Notes: generated by a model not told the origin, from the sequence alone. DNA of 64,000 bases from Verrucomicrobiota bacterium (GCA_016200005.1 JACQFP010000053.1:1-64000); one strand, 5' to 3'; positions 54,317-63,204 are shown, numbered from the stretch's first letter. Numbers and translations are program-made.

Positions 54317-54724
54317 AAATAGGTGAAAATGCGGCTTGTCAAATCTGACGATTCTGGCATGGATTACTCTGCGATCACAGGCCGCTGGGATCGCCCTCGG
54401 CAAGACCCTGACCGAAGGAATTCCGCAAAATGGAACCAAACGCATTCATCTGCCCCGAATGTGGCTCTCCGCAGCGGGGCGAAACAGTGTTGTTGGCAAC
54501 GGATTTGAAAGAACCGAATCTGTGGTGGAGCGTTCTAAGGCGGATTCAGTGTGGGCAATGTCAGTCAACCATTCCTGGTCGTTTGGGTGAGCGATGGGAG
54601 CAGCTTAGTTTGGAGCAGGCGCAAAAGGAGTGGCGCGAGGTTTATCGAGCATCGCAGCCTGCCTGGCGCGACCGGTGAAGTAATTCAACGCGTAGCCTGG
54701 CCGGAGAAGCAGACGGAGTTGATT
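54290..54724. repeat. 24-bp exact direct repeats flanking the zinc-ribbon gene
   Basis: The same 24 bases (CCGGAGAAGCAGACGG followed by AGTTGATT) occur at 54290-54313, inside the methylase tail, and at 54701-54724. The 387 bases between them hold the zinc-ribbon gene. The second copy lies where the methylase reading frame would have continued, so the enclosed segment looks inserted or duplicated with its target. Confidence 0.9.
54430..54678 (+). CDS. Small zinc-ribbon protein
   Basis: 82 residues. Two CxxC pairs, CPECG (9-13) and CGQCQ (42-46), about 30 residues apart make a zinc ribbon; the rest is helical with GERWEQLSLEQAQKEWREVY. No catalytic residues. A broken copy of its 3' half exists at 4233-4360, so the gene has been copied within the genome. 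It may be a DNA- or protein-binding adaptor. It sits between exact 24-bp direct repeats. Confidence 0.65.
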   Translation: MEPNAFICPECGSPQRGETVLLATDLKEPNLWWSVLRRIQCGQCQSTIPGRLGERWEQLSLEQAQKEWREVYRASQPAWRDR

Positions 54725-54886
54725 GAGGATGGAGTCGTTGGCAACCATCCAAGGTCACTTATCATCGGTTGTGCCAGTGGCCGGCAAAATAGCCGGCTCG
54801 GCCGCGAATTGGCGAGAAATGGATTCCTCAAAAATCAGCAATCAGGTCATGCGGAATTATCAGCCGGCAAAAGTTGACTCGGCGGT

Positions 54887-55255
54887 TCATAGGTGTGACC
54901 GCATTGCCTTCTTCACCATGGCCAATAGTTCATCGGCCTGAAACGGCTTTGCCAAAGTGTCAACAGCTCCCAAGTGTTTGGCCAGGCGGAGCACATGGAA
55001 TGCTCCCGGCCTGCCACAGATGGCTATGATCGGAACTTCTGGAAAATCCTTGCGAAATTCCGCGATGGTTTCCATTCCCTCCTGCGTTGGCATGAAGAGG
55101 TCGGTAATGACCAGATCTGCGGGGCTGGCACGGTGTGCCTCTACCCCTTCCCGCCCATCCGAAGCCGAAACGACGTCGTAGCCTTCCAACCTGAGAGTTT
55201 GCTCCAGCATCTCCCTCATCCCGGCATCGTCGTCTATGACAAGGATTCGTGGCAT
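54887..55255 (-). CDS. Single-domain response regulator (CheY-like receiver)
   Basis: 122 residues, receiver only. RILVIDDDAGMRE gives the acidic pocket, Asp52 in LVITDLFMP is the phosphoacceptor, and LAKPF holds the conserved Lys. It has no output domain. The nearest kinase is the hybrid encoded at 60235; a broken receiver gene with a similar N-terminus (ILVIDDSAEMRETLEQTL against ILVIDDDAGMREMLEQTL) follows that kinase. In the decayed inverted copy at 4.1-4.2 kb this gene is missing while flanking DNA is kept. Confidence 0.88.
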   Translation of the reverse strand: MPRILVIDDDAGMREMLEQTLRLEGYDVVSASDGREGVEAHRASPADLVITDLFMPTQEGMETIAEFRKDFPEVPIIAICGRPGAFHVLRLAKHLGAVDTLAKPFQADELLAMVKKAMRSHL

Positions 55256-55379
55256 TCCGCCTCGATTTCAGACAGAGATCGTACTCCGTCTCATTCAAAA
55301 TTCCGACAATGAATTTGGCGGACGGTCATCCGCAAAACCAGCGCCCTAGGTGCTGGCGGAATGTCACGTCTTTGAGTCC

Positions 55380-58300
55380 CTAAAAATTCAGCCGGAGACG
55401 CACCATGAGCGTTCGTTCGCGCGGCAGTTCGTTGTAAACGTTGAGCGGATTGAGACGGTAATCCTGATCGGTGATGTTGAGCAAACCGAGCGCCACCTCG
55501 GCTTTCCGACGCGGAAAGCGATAACCAGCAAATGCGTTGAATTGCCAGAAGTCATCGCCCGGCTCTTTCGGCGTGTAGCCCTGGTTCTCCTGGGTATACC
55601 AGCGGGCTTCGCCTTCACCGAAGAATCCGCAGGGATGATTGAAGATCGCGAACAAACTTAAGTGGTGCATAACGCCCTCCAGGCGTTGTCTTGGCTGGAA
55701 ATTGCCAAAGATAAGACCGTCGGGCACGTCCACGAAGTTGTCCCTAAGAACCGCCTGACTGATGCGATAACGCGCGCCGAACGACCATTCCGCATCCACC
55801 AATTGGTTGGCCGTAAACAGCAGTGATTGCTCCTGATAATCCAAGTGCTCGCGAAGGCCGGAGGGAATGGCGAAATCCAACTGATCCGGAAGCACGTCGA
55901 AAGTCCCGACCGCTCGACGGACTTCGGAATTCAGCAGTTCACCGGAAACGCCCAGGTAAGTTCCGGTGGAGAATTTCTGCTCTAGCGAAATCCCGTAGGT
56001 TTCAAATCTCGCGCCGACATTGGCTCCCGCCACAGATTCAGGAATGATGCTCCGGAACGATTGGACAAAACCCGCCACCTGCGAAGGCTCGAGTTGGTAG
56101 CTCTGATCCAGGCTGGCGCCCGCCAGGGATCGCGCATAAGCAAAACGCGCGACCGTGTTTGGCACGGGTCTCCAAATCAGGCCAGCCTTGGGCGAAACCT
56201 GATCACTGGTTTTTTCACCCGCCGAAATGGGCGCAGTCCGAAAATTTTCAGGGAAGGTCATTCGGTCGTAGGTCAATCCCCCAATCATTTCCAACCAGTC
56301 GGTGATCTCCCACTGATGATAGCCGTAAAAACTGATGCGCCGGAAGAGCGAAGTAATGTCCTGTTGCGCTGCCGGAGCCGGAGGATCTGGAAAAAGAGCG
56401 CCGTAAGTGGAGGGCAGGTTTTGGAGATTGGCCGTTTCAAAATGACCATACTGAACGCGCGCGCCGAAAATGGTATTATGTGAGGGCTGCTGCCAGATTT
56501 GTTGCAGCTCTGCCGAATAAATCTCCAGCTTGTTGACAAGATTCTCATGCATCGTGATGCCCTGCACGCCGGTCAATGCTGTGACGCCGGGCGCAACGTC
56601 CGGCCTAAACGCAACGAGGGTCGGCTGTGCCTGGTTGGTAAACGAATCAGTATCGTCGAGGCGGGTTGCGAAGAAAAAGGTGTGAACACCGGGACTCCAT
56701 TCGTGGTGATAGCCAAGGGCAACAATCGGCTCGTGTGTTTCATTATAGCGGAAGGTAGGACTCGCCATAGTGGGACGATAGTACTGGGCCAGGTCCCCGC
56801 CTTCTGCCTCAAAGTGTTCAGCCCGCAAATAAACACTGTCCTGTGGCGAGAGTTCTTGCTTCATCGTCAAAGCGAGTTGCCGCTCGATGATGTCATTATT
56901 CAGCCGCTGGCCGGGGTCGGAACGATAGAATGCTTCCAGACTGTAGTTCAAGTTCTCGAAAGTTCCGTACTGTGCGCCGGATTGCCTCCACGCGCCTCGA
57001 CTTAGGTATTCCGTGCTTGAAACGACCCCGAAACGATCCCGTTCAAACAACCGGGAATATTCATGCTGCGAGATAGCAGGTGTAAGCGCGCCCGCGCTCA
57101 CCGGGGCGAGCAAATCGGCCAGCAGATATTCGTTCAAAGCGGCAGTCTCATAACGAAGGTTGACCAAGTTCGGATCGCGAACAGCGTTGTAGCTGTTGGC
57201 CAAAAAAAGGTGCGCGGAATAGTTTCCATAATCATGGTTCACCGCGCGGGATGCTTCGCGCACGGCGACATCGGACATGCCGGCGTCGTGATACATTGCC
57301 GCAAGATTGGCGCCGCGCACGGCCTGGTCCTGGTCCAGCAAAAGTTGCGAGCGATAGACGCTGCGGTTGTCGTTCAATTCCGCCGACTTTTCCAGGTCAC
57401 GAATCGCTTCGTTGATCCGGTTGTTCTGCTGATTGAGCAGGGCCGAATAAAGCCACGCAGTTGGGTCGTTCGGGTCCAGGTGTTTCGCGAGTTCAAGTTC
57501 CTTTGTGGCGCGAGGGGAATCGCCCGCGTTGGCGTAAGCCTTGCTTAAATAACTTCGCAACACAGCACGCTGGGGCTCGAGCGCCGCCGCCACCAACAAA
57601 TCTTCGCGTCCGCCCGCTGCGTCGCCAAGACGGATACGGCACAGCCCCCGGCCGAGCCAGGCATTGCCGAGAGCGCCATCCACGGCGAGTGCGCGATCGA
57701 ACCAGAAGATAGCCTCGCGAGTCTTGTTTTGCGCCGCGAGCAGGAAGCCCTTCAAAGCGAGTGCTTCGGCGTTACGGGGCGTGAGTCCGAGGCTTTTGTT
57801 CAAGGCGTCCAGCGCGCTTTCCGTGTGGCCGAAACTAAACTCCAGTTCCGCGACGCGTTCCCAAGCGAAGCCAAAATCTGGCGAGATGGTCACGGCCTGT
57901 TTTGCCAGATTCAACGCGCGTTCCAGCGAAATTTCGCGCACAGCGCGGGATTGTTCATGGTAGGAATTCGCAAGGAATTCCGTGGCCAGTTCCGGATTGA
58001 CGATGGAGGGACTCGTCTGACGCTTCACCGCGGCGATGAGTTGGCGCAAAGCGGTGGCGAGCCGCTGAGGGCGCGCAGAGGCATCGACAACAGACAGCGA
58101 AGACAGCGCCGCTTCAGCGTCCTCGACTTGTCCGACACCAAGGAGCAGCGCCGCGTAATAGACACGTTCGGCGTCGGAGTCAGGCTGGCGCGTGGCCGGA
58201 TATTTCGCCAGCGCCGCCAATAAATCACCCGCACGATATGCATCAATGGATTCGGCAAGGATTCTTTGCTCGTCGGACGTGAGTGGCAGTTCCGCCAGAT

Positions 58301-59012
58301 CGAGCACCGCAGGATAGTAAAAGCACCATTGAAGGACGTTGTTGGCGATAAAACCCGCTGTACGAGCTGGCGCTTGGCCCAATTCCGCAACAGCCTGCTG
58401 GCCATTTGTGAGGACGAGTGTGGCCGGCTCGTTGCCAAACTGAATTCTGCCATCGATCACGGACAAAGTTGTAAATTCCGTGGCATTCGTGGCAGTGATC
58501 GCCATGACGAACTCGGTGCCCTCCACGCCCGCAACCGCGCCGCGCGTAATCACGCGGATGCGCCCCGGCGTGTCGCGATGGAAAAAGGAAATAATCCCCC
58601 GGACCAGGTGCAGGCCGAATTGTGCCTCGCGCGAGTGCGGCGGGAGAATTTCGAGTTCCGTCGAAGCGCCGAAAGGCAGGATACTTTGATCCGACCAACG
58701 AAGTGCGCCCCGGCTGTTCACCCCGGAGCGCAATCGGTCGAATGGGTGCAATACTTGGTTGGTTTGCGTGAGCACCCAGGTCGTGGCACCGGCGGGGGAG
58801 ATTTCCACCGCTCCCTGGAGTTCCGCGATTCGGATTTCATTTTTGACCGCACGGACTGTTGCGGACTGCGCGCAGGACATCTCGGCCCAAGTTGCAAGAC
58901 ATCCCAAAATTGCAGCCAAGACAATCTTCCGACCGCCTGTGGGAAATGGGTTCAATCGTTGTTTCGTAGCGCGTGTTGCACCATGTTTAGGTGAAAAGTT
59001 GTCGCCGATCAA
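55380..59012 (-). CDS. FecR-TPR-outer-membrane beta-barrel fusion protein
   Basis: 1210 residues. The start is TTG 59012, because an in-frame stop lies just upstream and no ATG precedes the signal peptide (VLAAILGCLATWAEMSCA). Order: FecR domain (about 55-215: GALRWSDQSILPFG, IISFFHRDTPGRIRVIT, GAVAGVEGTEFV); about ten TPR-like helical pairs (250-620: FAWERVAELEFSFGHTESAL, AWLGRGLCRIRLGDA, AWLYSALLNQQNN); then a TonB-receptor-like barrel (650-1210) with alternating aromatic strands and terminal Phe (MVRLRLNF). No plug domain is evident. FecR normally links outer-membrane receptors to ECF sigma factors; here receptor and FecR lie in one chain, divergent from an ECF sigma gene 105 bases away. 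Confidence 0.78.
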   Translation of the reverse strand: MIGDNFSPKHGATRATKQRLNPFPTGGRKIVLAAILGCLATWAEMSCAQSATVRAVKNEIRIAELQGAVEISPAGATTWVLTQTNQVLHPFDRLRSGVNSRGALRWSDQSILPFGASTELEILPPHSREAQFGLHLVRGIISFFHRDTPGRIRVITRGAVAGVEGTEFVMAITATNATEFTTLSVIDGRIQFGNEPATLVLTNGQQAVAELGQAPARTAGFIANNVLQWCFYYPAVLDLAELPLTSDEQRILAESIDAYRAGDLLAALAKYPATRQPDSDAERVYYAALLLGVGQVEDAEAALSSLSVVDASARPQRLATALRQLIAAVKRQTSPSIVNPELATEFLANSYHEQSRAVREISLERALNLAKQAVTISPDFGFAWERVAELEFSFGHTESALDALNKSLGLTPRNAEALALKGFLLAAQNKTREAIFWFDRALAVDGALGNAWLGRGLCRIRLGDAAGGREDLLVAAALEPQRAVLRSYLSKAYANAGDSPRATKELELAKHLDPNDPTAWLYSALLNQQNNRINEAIRDLEKSAELNDNRSVYRSQLLLDQDQAVRGANLAAMYHDAGMSDVAVREASRAVNHDYGNYSAHLFLANSYNAVRDPNLVNLRYETAALNEYLLADLLAPVSAGALTPAISQHEYSRLFERDRFGVVSSTEYLSRGAWRQSGAQYGTFENLNYSLEAFYRSDPGQRLNNDIIERQLALTMKQELSPQDSVYLRAEHFEAEGGDLAQYYRPTMASPTFRYNETHEPIVALGYHHEWSPGVHTFFFATRLDDTDSFTNQAQPTLVAFRPDVAPGVTALTGVQGITMHENLVNKLEIYSAELQQIWQQPSHNTIFGARVQYGHFETANLQNLPSTYGALFPDPPAPAAQQDITSLFRRISFYGYHQWEITDWLEMIGGLTYDRMTFPENFRTAPISAGEKTSDQVSPKAGLIWRPVPNTVARFAYARSLAGASLDQSYQLEPSQVAGFVQSFRSIIPESVAGANVGARFETYGISLEQKFSTGTYLGVSGELLNSEVRRAVGTFDVLPDQLDFAIPSGLREHLDYQEQSLLFTANQLVDAEWSFGARYRISQAVLRDNFVDVPDGLIFGNFQPRQRLEGVMHHLSLFAIFNHPCGFFGEGEARWYTQENQGYTPKEPGDDFWQFNAFAGYRFPRRKAEVALGLLNITDQDYRLNPLNVYNELPRERTLMVRLRLNF

Positions 59013-59117
59013 GTGATTCGTATGCTACCAGATTCGCTGTTCCCCTGTCCTCAACTCCGCTTCCATTTGATTTGTCGGCGATTGGGCCAAACAATACACT
59101 GGTGCGAGACACACTAT

Positions 59118-59735
59118 ATGGACGAGTTGATTCCAACGCGCGCGACTCTGATCCAGCGACTCAAGAACTGGCAGGACCAGTCAAGCTGGCAGGACTTCTT
59201 TGATACTTACTGGAAGCTCATCTACCACGTTGCCCTTAAAGCTGGTTTGCGAGAGGCCGAAGCGCAGGATGTGGTACAGGAAACAATGATTTCTGTCGCC
59301 AAGCACATGCCCAGTTTCAAGTATGACCCGGCGATTGGCTCCTTCAAGGCGTGGCTCTTAAATATGACGCGTTGGCGCATCAGCGACCAACTCCGCAAGC
59401 GCGAAATTGCCGCCGAGCACCGTGCATTTTCAAATGACACTGCCACAGGCACCCGCACGGTGGACAAAGTGGTCGATCCGAGGAGTCAGGAATTAGACGC
59501 CGTGTGGGAGGCCGAATGGAAAAAGAATCTGTACGATGCCGCAATTGCGAAGGTGAAGCGTCGTTTTGATCCGCAGAAGTATCAGATCTTCGACCTTTAC
59601 GTAAATAAGGAATGGGCACCCGCCCGAGTGGCCACTGCCTTCGGGGTGTCTATTGACCAGGTTTATTTGGCCAAACATCGCGTGACGGAGATGATTACGG
59701 AAGAAGTCCAACGACTGGAAATGCAAATGACATGA
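59118..59735 (+). CDS. ECF-type RNA polymerase sigma factor
   Basis: 205 residues from ATG 59118; the longer frame has no family similarity. Region 2 spans about 20-95 (FFDTYWKLIYHVALKAG, AEAQDVVQETMISVAKHMP, GSFKAWLLNMTRWRISDQ), and region 4 about 140-200 (DPQKYQIFDLYVNKEWAPARVATAFGVSIDQVYLAKHRV quoted as VATAFGVSIDQVYLAKHR). It directs polymerase to a dedicated promoter set, probably including the divergent FecR-barrel gene. No separate anti-sigma gene is adjacent; the FecR domain of the barrel protein is the candidate regulator. Confidence 0.88.
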   Translation: MDELIPTRATLIQRLKNWQDQSSWQDFFDTYWKLIYHVALKAGLREAEAQDVVQETMISVAKHMPSFKYDPAIGSFKAWLLNMTRWRISDQLRKREIAAEHRAFSNDTATGTRTVDKVVDPRSQELDAVWEAEWKKNLYDAAIAKVKRRFDPQKYQIFDLYVNKEWAPARVATAFGVSIDQVYLAKHRVTEMITEEVQRLEMQMT

Positions 59736-60234
59736 AGTCTGATTCTGTGGTCGCGGATACTGTGGGTAAATGCGATTGAAAAGCATCTTTTCCTTATTCT
59801 CGAGCAGGTAACGTTTCTCGATCAAGGAATTGCAAAGCAGCTCGTCGGTCATCCCGCATCTCCTGGCAACCACAGGGGAAAATCAGATGGAAGTGCCTGC
59901 CTCGCTGCTGAACGAGCGCTTTCCAATAGCTCACGATGACCGGTGATAAGTCCGCCTGCTGCAACGGCTTTATTCACTCAATTCGTGCTGAATCCGCTTT
60001 GGTCGGCTCCCAAATGATTTTTTTTGAAAGATTTCCGCATTCCTTCCGTATTGATCTTGGGAAGAGCTATTTGGGTTGCGATAGAAACGGGCAAGAAAGG
60101 TTTAGGGGGCGTGTAAAGCCCGAGGCGGGGAAGCTGTTGCATGGCTTTCCCTGCAACAGCTTTTTTGAAGGTTGGAGTCTGGCAAGAGATCAAGTGGCAA
60201 TGACAAATAAATACATTTTGGCAAAGCAAATATC
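59736..60234. other. 499-base non-coding region with a strong internal terminator
   Basis: No coding frame with family likeness on either strand. The region is more AT-rich than its neighbours. It contains a perfect 11-bp terminator hairpin at 60131-60166, 69 bases before the hybrid kinase start. The stretch could hold the sigma gene's 3' untranslated end, a small RNA ending at that hairpin, or a leader that attenuates the kinase gene. Confidence 0.5.
60131..60166 (+). terminator. Strong rho-independent terminator or attenuator
   Basis: AAGCTGTTGCA (60131-60141) and TGCAACAGCTT (60152-60162) form a perfect 11-bp stem with a 10-base loop, followed by T to 60166. It faces plus, nearly 400 bases after the sigma gene and just before the hybrid kinase gene. 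Confidence 0.88.
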
Positions 60235-61791
60235 ATGTCCGCCGCACGGATTTTACTTTTAGAGGACAACCCTCACGACCGGGAACTGTTGGAACGAACG
60301 CTGAGGGTTAATGGCGTGACGTGCGAAATCGTTCACGTCGAATCGGAACAAGCGTTTCAAACGGTACTCGAAAAAGCCAAGGCCGATTTGATTATCTCGG
60401 ATTTCTCGCTTCCGTCCTATGACGGCATGGCTGCACTGGCTCTGGTCCAGAAACTTCAACCAGAAACTCCGTTCATTTTCGTATCCGGGACCATCGGCGA
60501 GGATCGGGCTGTGGAAAGTCTCAAATCCGGTGCTACGGATTATATCCTCAAAAACCGTCTTGAGCGGCTGGTGCCAGCGGTACGGCGCGCGCTGCGCGAA
60601 GCTCAGGAGCGCACGGAACGCCGGCAAATCGAGCAACAGTTGCGCCAGGCGCAGAAAATGGAGACCATCGGCCAACTCGTCGGGGGCGTGGCACACGACT
60701 TCAACAACCTGCTCGTGGTCATCCGTGGCAATGCCGAGCTTGTGCTGATGGATGTTGAGCAGCTCAGCGAAGATGCCAGAGAGTCCCTCAAACAGATCGT
60801 TGCTGCCTCGGAACGCGCTGCTAACTTGATCCGTCAGTTGCTTGCCTTAGGGCGCCAACAAGTCATGCGGCTTCAACCATTGAACCTCAATGAAGTTGTC
60901 GAGGATCTGACTCGAATGCTCGACCGCATTATCGGCGAGAAAATCCATCTGCACTGCAGTTACACCATGCCCCTCCCTCTCTGCAAGGCCGACGTAGGCA
61001 TGATGGAGCAGGTTCTCGTTAATTTGATCGTCAATGCTCGTGACGCAATGCCCCACGGCGGCCAGCTAACCATCGCAACAGAGAAAACCAACCTAGATGA
61101 AGCGCATGCAGCCGTTCATCCTGAGACTCGCGCTGGTGAGTTTGTTTGCCTGACGGTGAGCGACACTGGGACCGGTATTGCATCGGAACATTTGCCGCGA
61201 ATTTTCGAGCCGATGTTCACAACGAAAGAACAGGGTAAGGGAACTGGTCTCGGATTGGCCACGGTCTATGGCATTGTAAAACAGCATCAAGGTTGGATCG
61301 AGGTATCGAGTCGGGTGGGCGTTGGTAGCAGCTTTAAGATTTTCATACCAGCTATCGCATCCCCTGCGACAACCGCGACTAGACCAGAAGCGGAAGCAAA
61401 CTTACCGGGTGGCAATGAAGGAGTTCTCCTGGTGGAAGACGACGTTGGAGTTCGTATCATGACGCGGCGTGTCTTGGAGACCGTTGGTTATCGCATTTGG
61501 GAAGCCGCCACCAGTCGGGAAGCTTTGGACATCTGGAAAACTCGCGCGCCGGCAATCGATTTACTGTTTACGGATATCATCCTGCCCGACGGCCTCACCG
61601 GCCGCGAATTGGCAGAACAATTATGGGCGCAAAGACCGGCGTTGAAAGTCATTTTCACGAGTGGCTACAGCGCCGATGTGGCAGGCAAAGATACAGAGTT
61701 CCTCCGACGAACAAAGAGTTACTTCTTACAGAAACCGTGCCCCGCACCTACGCTCATAATGATGGTGCGCCGTTGCTTGGATGGGGAATAG
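60235..61791 (+). CDS. Hybrid histidine kinase: receiver-HisKA-HATPase-receiver
   Basis: 518 residues, soluble. Receiver one (4-120) with EDN acidic pair and Asp56 in IISDFSLPS; a coiled linker (RREAQERTERRQIEQQL-like); HisKA with His154 in GGVAHDFNNLL; ATPase domain with NLIVNARDAMP (N box), VSDTGTGI (G1) and GKGTGLGLATVYGI (G2); receiver two (about 400-518) with VEDDVGVR, Asp447 in FTDIILPDG, and QKPC. No sensory domain or membrane segment, so the input is probably phosphotransfer through receiver one. The G2-type kinase core with DFNN is of the HPK4 group. A truncated receiver gene follows 22 bases later. Confidence 0.92.
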   Translation: MSAARILLLEDNPHDRELLERTLRVNGVTCEIVHVESEQAFQTVLEKAKADLIISDFSLPSYDGMAALALVQKLQPETPFIFVSGTIGEDRAVESLKSGATDYILKNRLERLVPAVRRALREAQERTERRQIEQQLRQAQKMETIGQLVGGVAHDFNNLLVVIRGNAELVLMDVEQLSEDARESLKQIVAASERAANLIRQLLALGRQQVMRLQPLNLNEVVEDLTRMLDRIIGEKIHLHCSYTMPLPLCKADVGMMEQVLVNLIVNARDAMPHGGQLTIATEKTNLDEAHAAVHPETRAGEFVCLTVSDTGTGIASEHLPRIFEPMFTTKEQGKGTGLGLATVYGIVKQHQGWIEVSSRVGVGSSFKIFIPAIASPATTATRPEAEANLPGGNEGVLLVEDDVGVRIMTRRVLETVGYRIWEAATSREALDIWKTRAPAIDLLFTDIILPDGLTGRELAEQLWAQRPALKVIFTSGYSADVAGKDTEFLRRTKSYFLQKPCPAPTLIMMVRRCLDGE

Positions 61792-61813
61792 GGAATAACT
61801 CGACTCCTAAGAA

Positions 61814-61921
61814 ATGGCACAAATCCTTGTTATAGATGATTCCGCCGAAATGAGGGAGACGCTAGAGCAGACGCTCAGGACGGCTGGCCGTTTTCTTCAG
61901 CGACGCAAGATATTCGACTAA
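61814..61921 (+). pseudogene. 5' fragment of a response regulator gene
   Basis: ATG 61814 opens with QILVIDDSAEMRETLEQTL, a receiver N-terminus very like the intact regulator at 54887-55255. Homology ends at about 61888, where the 3' end of the leftward cytochrome c gene begins; the frame stops at 61921 after 35 residues. The phosphoacceptor Asp is lost. It was probably the partner of the kinase 22 bases upstream before the rearrangement. Confidence 0.75.
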
Positions 61922-63022
61922 ATCCACGAGGTCTTGTGTGGCCATGGCTTGTTGCAAACCGGTTGGCATGAGCGAAGCCTTCATCTGTTGGCGTTTCACA
62001 ATGTCGGTTTTCTGATAACGGCTCACGATGCCGGTCTGGGCCTTGATCGTCAGCTCATCCGCGCTCTCGCTTACGATCAGGCCGAACGCTTCGTCGCCGT
62101 TTCTCAGATCGATTTGCCACGCCTCGTAACCGGAGGAAATGCCGGCGTTCGGATCGAGGATGGCCTCGTAAAGCGCATCCTTGCCCAGTTTGCTGCCGAT
62201 TTCGGAGAGGTTTGGGCCTACCTCCGCGCCGTGGCCGTTCACCTGATGGCACTTGATACAGCCGACGGTTTCGCGGGCGAACACTTCAGCCCCACGCACG
62301 GGATCGCCTTTCATTCTTAACAATACAGCGATGGGCGGCAATGGCTCGGCGTTCCGGCCCTGTGGCAAGGGTAATAGCTTAGCGGCCTCGGTTTTGATCT
62401 CGGTCCAACGAACGTTATTGAGTTCGGTGCTCGCCGTGAATTTTAAATCGTCAGACAGTTTTTCTTCTCTGGCCAATGTTAGTATCGCCGCCGCGCCGTC
62501 CTGAATCCTGGCCATTGAGCGCACGACTTGCTTTCGCCAGTTCACTTCGCGATTCGTATCCGTCACCAGCGGCGCGAGGAACGGCACGATTTGTTTCTCG
62601 CCGGTGTTGCCCAGCGCTTCGATGACTTTGATTGCGTTGGTGCCGGTGAGCGAATTTGTCAGCAACGCGAAATCCTGATTGGCGAGTATCAACCGCATCG
62701 CTTCGACCCCGCTGCTGTCGTTTGGATGTTGAATGGCGAATGCCAACAAGGCCGGGCTTTGGTCTTTGATTTTGAAGTCACGGACGAGGTCGACGAATTG
62801 CGGAGTGCCGCGGACTTGGTCGAGTATTTTCAACACGGCGGTCTTTACCGCGGGATTGGTTTCGAGGTCGATTCCTTGTAGGCGGCTCAAAGCTTCGATG
62901 GCGATGGCCGTGCGTTCTGGAGGTTTGACGGTCTCGGGTTCAGCGGCAAAAACTGTGTGCAGATGAACCGTGAGGAGGATTGTGCAACAAACCAGTCTGA
63001 TGAACGGCAAAGGAGGATTCAT
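61862..63022 (-). CDS. Secreted HEAT-like protein with a Pirellula/Verrucomicrobium-type heme domain
   Basis: 386 residues from ATG 63022. Signal peptide (FIRLVCCTILLTVHLHTVFA), then about 200 residues of helical repeats (HEAT-like: VEALGNTGEKQIVPFLAPLV quoted as IEALGNTGEKQ), then a c-type cytochrome domain with CIKCH (Cys255, Cys258, His259), GPNLSEIG and the MPTGLQQAM axial Met region. This heme domain usually ends proteins of about 1000 residues that begin with a dehydrogenase-like propeller; here that part is absent. Periplasmic electron carrier. Its 3' end overlaps the broken receiver gene, and a copy of its last 26 codons lies at 3765-3845, marking it as a rearrangement site. Confidence 0.82.
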   Translation of the reverse strand: MNPPLPFIRLVCCTILLTVHLHTVFAAEPETVKPPERTAIAIEALSRLQGIDLETNPAVKTAVLKILDQVRGTPQFVDLVRDFKIKDQSPALLAFAIQHPNDSSGVEAMRLILANQDFALLTNSLTGTNAIKVIEALGNTGEKQIVPFLAPLVTDTNREVNWRKQVVRSMARIQDGAAAILTLAREEKLSDDLKFTASTELNNVRWTEIKTEAAKLLPLPQGRNAEPLPPIAVLLRMKGDPVRGAEVFARETVGCIKCHQVNGHGAEVGPNLSEIGSKLGKDALYEAILDPNAGISSGYEAWQIDLRNGDEAFGLIVSESADELTIKAQTGIVSRYQKTDIVKRQQMKASLMPTGLQQAMATQDLVDLVEYLASLKKTASRPERLL

Positions 63023-63140
63023 TCGAGAACGTGCTGAACCGGTTGCAAAAATAAATTGTCGAAAGAAACCCACCCCTGACCCCTCCCAGGAGGGGAGCTA
63101 GACCGGTCGCCAGAATATATGTCCTGATAAGAATGCGCAA

Positions 63141-63204
63141 ACCCCTCACCCGGCCTTTGGTCACCCTCTCCCCATTCAATGGGGAGAGGGAAGGGGTGAG
63201 GGGC
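63141..63204. repeat. CTCTCCCC...GGGGAGAG palindrome
   Basis: CCCTCTCCCC (63164-63173) and GGGGAGAGGG (63181-63190) flank a seven-base loop; outer arms ACCCCTCACCC and GGGGTGAGGGG extend the stem. No T-run. Related copies are near 4664, 9707 and 48297. Confidence 0.85.

Noticed and set aside
54323-54508. 61-codon frame before the zinc-ribbon gene
   Set aside because: Overlaps the zinc-ribbon gene in another frame and is Arg/Ser-rich without motif.
59493-59873. 126-codon minus-strand frame over the sigma gene end
   Set aside because: Overlaps sigma region 4 antisense; the non-overlapping part shows no family likeness.
60060-60170. Known riboswitch such as a cyclic-di-GMP aptamer before the hybrid kinase
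   Set aside because: I could not match the conserved aptamer core by eye; only the terminator hairpin is clear.
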